Part shown: piece by piece, positions 16,230 to 20,952 of the stretch | Layout of the letters: each line of letters opens with the position of its first letter | How positions within the stretch are numbered: the stretch's first letter is position 1 | From: Campylobacterales bacterium | GTDB taxonomy: Bacteria; Campylobacterota; Campylobacteria; Campylobacterales; Arcobacteraceae | Direction: 5' to 3' | DNA length: 20,952 nt | Assembly: GCA_019752775.1 (NCBI GenBank) | Contig: JAIELU010000189.1 | Coordinates: 1-20,952 of the forward strand | The notes under the pieces: model-generated | Seen by the model: the letters and a program-made list of their open reading frames with translations, nothing else | What the model was told of the DNA's origin: nothing | Database searches by the model: none | Made by a program: the position numbers and the translations under genes

Positions 16230-16999
16230 ATGAAATGAGTGAAAAATCATATGCAAAAGTAAATATTTTTCTAAAAATTTCAGATAAAAGAGATTCATAT
16301 CATGAACTTGTATCTAGGTTTGTTAGAGTACATAGTTTATACGATACTATCTCTTTTGTTAAATCTAGCAGGAAAGCATTTAGTATTATAGGTAATTTCT
16401 CGTGTAATATAGAATCAAATACTGTATATAAAGCATACAATTTATTAAAAGATTTTGTAGGTGTTGAAGAATTTTTTAAAAACTATAGTGTTGAAATCAA
16501 AAAAAATATTCCAGAGTTTGCAGGACTTGGTGGTGGAAGTTCAAATGCAGCAACATTTTTACTTATGACAAATAAATATTGCAATTTAAATTTAACAAAA
16601 GATGGCTTATGTAAAATTGCAGTAAAAATTGGAGCTGATGTTCCTTTTTTTGTTTATGAATATGATAGTGCAAATGTTACTGGTATTGGTGAAATTGTAG
16701 AAAGATTTGATGAAGAAATACTAAATATAGATACAATAACTCCTAATATAAAATGTAACACAGGCGAAATTTTTAAACTCTTTAGAGAAAATTTTTATAA
16801 ACAAATTTCAAGAAATGAAGCTGATAAATTGTTAAAAATGAAGTCAGTAGAAATTTTGAATAATTTAAATATAAAAGAAGCAAATGATTTATACGAACCT
16901 GCTATTAGTGTATATCCAGATTTAAAAGAATATACAAAAAAAGATTGGTTTTTTAGTGGAAGTGGAAGTTCATTTTTTAAGGTAAACAATGTCAAATAA
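16226..16999 (+). CDS. ispE: 4-diphosphocytidyl-2-C-methyl-D-erythritol kinase
   Basis: IspE phosphorylates CDP-methylerythritol in the non-mevalonate isoprenoid pathway. The protein (257 residues) is a GHMP kinase, short compared with the E. coli enzyme but in the range I recall for this phylum. The N-terminal lysine motif is SYAKVNIFLKI. The glycine-rich ATP loop is GLGGGSSNAAT, where many homologues have Asp in place of the Asn. The catalytic Asp lies in KIGADVPFFV, and the third GHMP motif is SGSGSSFF near the C-terminus. The start overlaps the truB stop by four bases, and the end overlaps smpB by 11 bases, the smpB ATG lying within its last four codons. No csrA gene separates it from truB. 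Confidence 0.93.
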   Translation: MNEMSEKSYAKVNIFLKISDKRDSYHELVSRFVRVHSLYDTISFVKSSRKAFSIIGNFSCNIESNTVYKAYNLLKDFVGVEEFFKNYSVEIKKNIPEFAGLGGGSSNAATFLLMTNKYCNLNLTKDGLCKIAVKIGADVPFFVYEYDSANVTGIGEIVERFDEEILNIDTITPNIKCNTGEIFKLFRENFYKQISRNEADKLLKMKSVEILNNLNIKEANDLYEPAISVYPDLKEYTKKDWFFSGSGSSFFKVNNVK

Positions 17000-17465
17000 A
17001 AAAGATACAAAAAAAAACTTAGTTTTTAAAAATAGAAAAGCATTTCATGATTTTACTATTATGGAAACATTAGAAGCTGGAATTATGCTTGAAGGTAGTG
17101 AAGTAAAAGCTATTAGAGAAGGAAGAATTAATTTAAAAGATTCATTTGTACGAATTATAAAGGGTGAAGTATTTATTTTAAATATGCATATTTCACATTT
17201 AAGTACAACTCATACAACTTATAGACCTGATGAGAAAAAAGATAGAAAACTTCTTTTACATTCAAAACAAATTGCAAAGTTATATGCAAAAGTGACAAAA
17301 GATGGAATAACATTAATTGCAACAAAATTATATTTTAATGATAAAAATATGATAAAGGTTGAAGTAGCAACTGCTCAAGGTAAAAAGCTACATGATAAAA
17401 GAGAAGATATGAAAGAAAAAACAATGCAAAGAGAAACACAACAGATATTAAAAGGAATAAAATAA
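16989..17465 (+). CDS. smpB: SsrA-binding protein (trans-translation)
   Basis: SmpB binds tmRNA and delivers it to stalled ribosomes, so that incomplete proteins are tagged for destruction. The protein (158 residues) has the expected beta-barrel sequence: KNRKAFHDFTI at the start, LEGSEVKAIREGRINLKDS, then MHISHL and the T-TYRPDEKKDRKLL stretch. It ends with the conserved HDKRE and a lysine-rich tail that inserts into the mRNA channel. The ATG at 16989 lies inside ispE in another frame, after AAGG at its expected spacing, so expression follows ispE. The stop codon lies in the left arm of a hairpin, marking the end of the operon. The ssrA RNA itself is not in this window. Confidence 0.96.
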   Translation: MSNKKDTKKNLVFKNRKAFHDFTIMETLEAGIMLEGSEVKAIREGRINLKDSFVRIIKGEVFILNMHISHLSTTHTTYRPDEKKDRKLLLHSKQIAKLYAKVTKDGITLIATKLYFNDKNMIKVEVATAQGKKLHDKREDMKEKTMQRETQQILKGIK

Positions 17466-17487
17466 GATAAATAGTATCTTATTTTAT
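17457..17487 (+). terminator. hairpin at the end of smpB
   Basis: Perfect 13-base arms, ATAAAATAAGATA (17457-17469) and TATCTTATTTTAT (17475-17487), enclose a five-base loop. The smpB TAA is within the left arm. The stem is AT-rich and followed by a short T-containing stretch, so it is a plausible but not strong terminator for the helicase-truB-ispE-smpB operon. Confidence 0.6.
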
Positions 17488-17521
17488 AAGTTTAAATTAT
17501 AATAAAAATAATGTTTTATTT

Positions 17522-17539
17522 GTTAATTATTCGTTAATT
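17522..17539 (+). promoter_or_regulatory. direct repeat GTTAATT x2, 11-bp period, upstream of ccoN
   Basis: Two identical seven-base copies (17522-17528 and 17533-17539) are separated by four bases, so they lie on the same face of the helix. This layout is that of OmpR/PhoB-family response regulator sites. It lies about 65-80 bases upstream of the likely ccoN -10. AT-rich composition makes chance repeats common, so this is only suggestive. Confidence 0.35.
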
Positions 17540-17584
17540 CTTTTGTTTAGTTTAAGTTTTTCTTGGATATGATTATCGCAATGA

Positions 17585-17611
17585 GTGACATTTTTGTGAC
17601 TTGTATATAAA
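17585..17611 (+). promoter_or_regulatory. ccoN promoter region with GTGAC direct repeat
   Basis: GTGAC occurs at 17585-17589 and 17596-17600, again 11 bases apart, and is followed at 17604-17611 by TATATAAA, a likely -10 region. The repeats cover where a -35 would be, as activator sites often do. Transcription would begin near 17617. The AGGAGG ribosome site at 17618-17623 is six bases before the ccoN ATG and is the best in the window, so the leader must be very short or the true start site lies a little upstream. Confidence 0.4.
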
Positions 17612-17629
17612 ATTAGTAGGAGGAGATTG

Positions 17630-19096
17630 ATGCAAAACGGTGCACAAATTGAGTACGATTACTCTGTTGCAAAGGCCTTTACATTTGCAACAATTCTGTT
17701 TGGTATCATAGGTATGACTATTGGTGTTATACTTGCGTTTCAATTGGCGTTTCCACAGTTAAATAATTTAGCTGGAGAGTATGGTACATTTAGTAGATTA
17801 AGACCTTTACACACTAATGGTGTTGCTTTTGGTTTTGCTCTAAGTGGTATTTTTGCAGCATGGTATTATATCTCGCAAAGAGTTTTAAAAGTTTCATTAA
17901 AAGAGTCACCTTTTTTAATGGCAATTGCTAAATTACACTTTGCTTTATATTTCATTACTATTCTTCTTGCCGTTGTTACACTTTTTATGGGTATAACAAC
18001 TTCAAAAGAATACGCTGAATTAGAATGGCCACTTGATATCTTAGTTGTTGTTTGGTGGGTTTTATGGGGTATTTCAATTTTTGGATTAATTGGAATTAGA
18101 AGAGAGAGAACTCTTTATATTTCATTATGGTATTTTATTGCTACATTTATCGCAGTTGCAATGTTATATTTATTTAATAATATGGAAGTTCCAACAGCAC
18201 TAGTATCTGGTTATGGTTCATGGATTCACTCTGTTTCTATGTATTCTGGTACAAATGATGCACTAGTTCAATGGTGGTATGGGCACAATGCTGTTGCATT
18301 CGTTTTCACAACTCCTATTATTGCTATGATTTATTATTTCTTACCAAAAGAATCAGGACAAAATGTTTATTCTTATAAACTTTCTATCTTAGCATTCTGG
18401 GGATTATTATTTGTTTATTTATGGGCTGGTGGACATCACCTTATTTATTCAACTGTTCCAGACTGGATGCAAACAATGGGTTCTGTTATGTCAGTTGTTT
18501 TAATTTTACCATCATGGGGATCAGCTATTAATATGCTTTTAACAATGAAGGGTGAGTGGCAACAATTACAAACAAATACACTAATTAAATTTATGGTATT
18601 AGCTTCAACTTTCTATATGTTATCAACTATTGAAGGACCAATTCAAGCTATTAAATCTGTAAATGCTATTGCACACTTTACTGACTGGATTCCAGGACAT
18701 GTACATGATGGTACTTTAGGTTGGGTTACGTTTATGATTATGGCAGCATTATTTCATATGGTTCCAAGAATGTATAAAAAAGAAATTTATTCTAAATCAT
18801 TAATGGATACACAATTCTGGTTACAAACTACAGGTATCGTTTTATACTTTACTTCTATGTGGATTGCTGGAATTACACAAGGTATGATGTGGAGAGCTTA
18901 TGACGAATATGGTTCGTTAGTTTACTCATTTATTGATACAGTTACTGTATTACATCCATACTATACAATCAGAGCTGTTGGTGGGTTATTATACCTAATT
19001 GGATTCTTTATGTTCTCATATAATATTTATAAAACTATTAGATGTGGAAGAGTACTTGATAAAGAACCAGTAAATGCTACACCAGTAGCTGCGTAA
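17630..19096 (+). CDS. ccoN: cbb3-type cytochrome c oxidase subunit I
   Basis: This is the catalytic, twelve-helix membrane subunit that reduces oxygen at a heme b3-CuB centre and pumps protons, with high oxygen affinity. The start is the ATG at 17630, six bases after AGGAGG; a TTG directly before it is not needed. In this 488-residue numbering the metal ligands are low-spin heme His61 (RPLHTNG) and His359, CuB His219 (GHNAVAF), His269 and His270 (GGHHLIYS), and heme b3 His357 (GHVHDG). The spacings 50, 1, 87 and 2 equal those of the structurally known Pseudomonas stutzeri enzyme. Tyr263, six residues before His269, fits the His-linked tyrosine of this class. It is the first gene of ccoNOQP, with ccoO 13 bases downstream. 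Confidence 0.97.
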   Translation: MQNGAQIEYDYSVAKAFTFATILFGIIGMTIGVILAFQLAFPQLNNLAGEYGTFSRLRPLHTNGVAFGFALSGIFAAWYYISQRVLKVSLKESPFLMAIAKLHFALYFITILLAVVTLFMGITTSKEYAELEWPLDILVVVWWVLWGISIFGLIGIRRERTLYISLWYFIATFIAVAMLYLFNNMEVPTALVSGYGSWIHSVSMYSGTNDALVQWWYGHNAVAFVFTTPIIAMIYYFLPKESGQNVYSYKLSILAFWGLLFVYLWAGGHHLIYSTVPDWMQTMGSVMSVVLILPSWGSAINMLLTMKGEWQQLQTNTLIKFMVLASTFYMLSTIEGPIQAIKSVNAIAHFTDWIPGHVHDGTLGWVTFMIMAALFHMVPRMYKKEIYSKSLMDTQFWLQTTGIVLYFTSMWIAGITQGMMWRAYDEYGSLVYSFIDTVTVLHPYYTIRAVGGLLYLIGFFMFSYNIYKTIRCGRVLDKEPVNATPVAA

Positions 19097-19109
19097 GAAA
19101 GGAGAGATT

Positions 19110-19793
19110 ATGTTTCATTGGTTTGAACAAAGACCGTTTTTCTTTGCGGTACTAGTATTTATATTTGTTGCATTTGCGGGTATTATTGAAGTTATTCCAG
19201 ATTTTGCAAAACAAAGTAGACCAACTGTTGGTACAAAACCATACAGTGTTTTAGAATTAGCTGGAAGACAAGTTTACATTAAAGATTCTTGTAATGCTTG
19301 TCACTCTCAATTAATTAGACCATTTAAAGCAGAAACTGATAGATATGGAATGTATTCTTTATCTGGTGAGTTTGCTTATGATAGACCATTCTTATGGGGA
19401 TCAAAAAGAACTGGTCCAGATTTAATGAGAGTTGGAAATTATAGAACTACAGATTGGCATGAAAACCATATGTGGGAACCTTCTGCTGTTGTTCCTGGAA
19501 GTATTATGCCAGAATACAAACACCAATTTAAAAACAAAGCTGATTTAGATACTGCTTATGCTGAAGCATATACTGTTAAAACAGTATTCGCAACTCCATA
19601 TGATCAAGATTTAGATGGTGATGGAAAAGTTGATGTTGAACTTGGTGATTACGACACTGCTATTGCAAAAGCAAAAGAAGATGCAAAAGCAATTGCTGAT
19701 GGAATGAAAAATGAAGCTATAAAAGCTGCTGTTGCAAATGGACAAATTCCTGAGATAGTTGCATTAATTGCATATTTAAATTCTTTAAAATAG
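19110..19793 (+). CDS. ccoO: cbb3-type cytochrome c oxidase subunit II (mono-heme)
   Basis: This 227-residue protein is anchored by one N-terminal helix (about residues 9-30), with a periplasmic cytochrome c domain that passes electrons to CcoN. The single heme-binding motif is C61-N-A-C-H65, and Met133 (SIMPEY) is the likely axial ligand. Conserved LWGSKRTGPDL and TDWHENHMW stretches are typical of CcoO. Residues 165-178 (DQDLDGDGKVDVEL) form a run of acidic residues at alternate positions with glycine, resembling an EF-hand or dockerin calcium loop. I do not recall this from model CcoO proteins. It is followed by an alanine/lysine-rich helix before the final VALIAYLNSLK. The ATG follows AAAGGAGAGATT. 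ccoQ begins nine bases later. Confidence 0.96.
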   Translation: MFHWFEQRPFFFAVLVFIFVAFAGIIEVIPDFAKQSRPTVGTKPYSVLELAGRQVYIKDSCNACHSQLIRPFKAETDRYGMYSLSGEFAYDRPFLWGSKRTGPDLMRVGNYRTTDWHENHMWEPSAVVPGSIMPEYKHQFKNKADLDTAYAEAYTVKTVFATPYDQDLDGDGKVDVELGDYDTAIAKAKEDAKAIADGMKNEAIKAAVANGQIPEIVALIAYLNSLK

Positions 19794-19802
19794 AGGTTGT
19801 TA

Positions 19803-20027
19803 ATGGATTATGAAACACTTTTAACAGTGCAAGGTTATGGTAAATTCTTTTTGATTTTAGCAGTATTTATTATATTTTACTCTTATGCTTATTCTATATA
19901 TAAAAGGGATAAATCAGGTGAGCGAGATTATGAAAAGTATTCAAACCTTGTTCATGATGATTCAAGTGTTTCGGTTCCTCTTGAAGAAAGAAAAAAAGAT
20001 AAAGATATAGATAATAAGGAGAAATAA
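19803..20027 (+). CDS. ccoQ: cbb3-type oxidase small subunit (CcoQ/FixQ)
   Basis: This small membrane protein of 74 residues begins at the ATG at 19803, six bases after GAGG; the TTG six bases earlier is not needed. It has one hydrophobic helix at about residues 14-33 and then a strongly charged cytoplasmic tail rich in Lys, Asp and Glu (RKKDKDID). CcoQ proteins stabilise the assembled oxidase and the association of CcoP. Its identity rests on size, topology and position between ccoO and ccoP, since the family is poorly conserved. The stop is one base before the ccoP start, and the AAGGAG ribosome site of ccoP lies in its final codons. Confidence 0.85.
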   Translation: MDYETLLTVQGYGKFFLILAVFIIFYSYAYSIYKRDKSGERDYEKYSNLVHDDSSVSVPLEERKKDKDIDNKEK

Positions 20028-20028
20028 G

Positions 20029-20928
20029 ATGAAGTCTATGATTATAGGTGGAATAATTCTTGTACTCGCTTTATTAGCAGGAACTTACTTTGCAGCAGGT
20101 GATGCTTTTATAGGCGATGATTATATTAACAGTTTAACAATGTTAGGTGCAGTAGCTATTATTACAATTACTGTATTCGTTGCATTGAAATATGTTAATC
20201 AAATGAGAAATGATACTGCGAGTGGTGATTTAGCTGAAGAAAAATGGGATGGAATTGGTGAGTATAAAAATGCTGTTCCAACTGGTTGGGCTTTAGCATT
20301 TATTGGAACAATTATTTGGATGTTTTGGTATTTTACTGTTGGTTACCCTATTAATGGGTTTTCACAAGTTGGTCAATGGAATGAAGAGACATTAGAATAT
20401 AATGCAAAATTTGAGAAAAAATGGGAAAACCCATCAAATGAGACTCTAAAAGCTATGGGTCAATCAACATTCTTAGTACAATGTGCACCTTGTCATGGTG
20501 TAGATGCTGAGGGAATTAGTGGGAAAGCTCACAATTTAACAAAAAGAATTTCTAAAGAGCAAGTTGTTTATACTATTAAAAATGGTGCAAATAATTTTGC
20601 AACAGCATATCCAGCAGGAATGCCTCCAATGGCTTCAATGGGATTAACTGATGATGCAGATATTAATGCAGTAGCAGATTATGTTGCTGGTGGATTTAAA
20701 GGTACTCAACCTGTTTCATTTGCTACTTGTGCTGGTTGTCATGGTGATGATGGAAAAGGTATGGAAGCAGTTGCTCCAAATATCAGAGCTTATGATGATG
20801 CTTTAGTAATGTCTGTTCTAAAAAATGGTAAAAAAGGTTCTATTGGATCTATGCCAAGTTTTGATGGTAGATTAAATGAGACACAAGAGAAAGCATTAGC
20901 TACATACTTAAGAAGTATAGGAGAGTAA
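20029..20928 (+). CDS. ccoP: cbb3-type cytochrome c oxidase subunit III (di-heme)
   Basis: This 299-residue membrane-anchored protein feeds electrons from soluble cytochrome c or the bc1 complex to CcoO and CcoN. The N-terminus has two closely spaced helices (about residues 3-23 and 35-55). The conserved NAVPTGWA leads into a third helix near residues 85-108. Two cytochrome c domains follow: C152-A-P-C-H156 with Met ligand candidates in GMPPM, and C234-A-G-C-H238 with Met in GSMPSF. Both hemes are therefore intact. The extra N-terminal helix pair is seen in longer CcoP forms. The ATG follows ATAAGGAGAAATAAG. One base separates its stop from the next start, so the operon continues past the window. 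Confidence 0.96.
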   Translation: MKSMIIGGIILVLALLAGTYFAAGDAFIGDDYINSLTMLGAVAIITITVFVALKYVNQMRNDTASGDLAEEKWDGIGEYKNAVPTGWALAFIGTIIWMFWYFTVGYPINGFSQVGQWNEETLEYNAKFEKKWENPSNETLKAMGQSTFLVQCAPCHGVDAEGISGKAHNLTKRISKEQVVYTIKNGANNFATAYPAGMPPMASMGLTDDADINAVADYVAGGFKGTQPVSFATCAGCHGDDGKGMEAVAPNIRAYDDALVMSVLKNGKKGSIGSMPSFDGRLNETQEKALATYLRSIGE

Positions 20929-20929
20929 G

Positions 20930-20952
20930 ATGGCTGGAAATACGCAAATGAA
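20930..20952 (+). CDS. start of next gene in the cco operon (truncated by window edge)
   Basis: An ATG lies one base after the ccoP stop and about six bases after AGGAGAG, giving MAGNTQM before the window ends. Tight spacing and a good ribosome site support a real gene. From recalled gene order in Campylobacterota it may be the small DUF4006-type membrane protein that often follows ccoP, but seven residues cannot show this. Confidence 0.5.

Noticed and set aside
17561..17585. Possible FNR-type dyad (TTGGATAT...ATCGCAA) upstream of ccoN
   Set aside because: Only the outer TTG/CAA and a GATA/TATC core are symmetric; the inner bases do not match TTGAT-N4-ATCAA.
1..20952. Defence, CRISPR, phage, insertion sequence, toxin-antitoxin, tRNA or rRNA content
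   Set aside because: Gaps are short, no repeated spacer array or transposase-like frame is present, and all long frames are accounted for by the genes listed.

Overview
The window is a strongly AT-rich, gene-dense stretch of bacterial chromosome. It is most likely from an Arcobacter/Aliarcobacter-type member of the Campylobacterota. Supporting points are the low-GC codon use, a complete ccoNOQP operon for a cbb3-type oxidase, a purF whose tail resembles what I recall of Campylobacter PurF, the helicase-truB-ispE-smpB cluster, and adjacent trxA and trxB. The assignment rests on recognising protein families and gene order by eye; no search was run.

Layout. (1) 1-2971, plus strand: three membrane transporters, namely the C-terminal part of an EamA/DMT exporter, an unrecognised polytopic permease sharing one base with it, and an AEC-family carrier. 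(2) 2977-4932: a lipoprotein cluster, with two tandem paralogous NlpC/P60 lipoproteins on the minus strand and a divergent orphan lipoprotein on the plus strand. All three appear to use GTG or TTG starts. (3) 4958-7525, minus strand: alaS. (4) 7697-12272, plus strand: trxA with a textbook terminator, then a tight trxB-dapB-purF-radical SAM run covering thiol redox, lysine/diaminopimelate and purine synthesis. (5) 12299-13195, minus strand: a LysR-type regulator. (6) 13312-17465, plus strand: a uvrD/pcrA-type helicase, truB, ispE and smpB, coupled by overlaps. (7) 17630 to the end: ccoN-ccoO-ccoQ-ccoP and the first codons of a following gene.

No gene-free stretch exceeds about 220 bases. Gene ends are often marked by perfect inverted repeats that include or abut stop codons. 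Only the trxA terminator has a strong T-run. I see no rRNA, tRNA, CRISPR array, insertion sequence, phage gene, toxin-antitoxin pair or defence system.

This is mostly conserved housekeeping DNA, and I found no convincing new multi-gene system. The best leads are a calcium-loop-like insertion in CcoO, two pairs of direct repeats with an 11-bp period upstream of ccoN, the lipoprotein cluster, the unassigned permease, and a PurF that keeps only part of the iron-sulfur ligand set. Several start codons are re-assigned here: 3621, 13195, 17630 and 19803.
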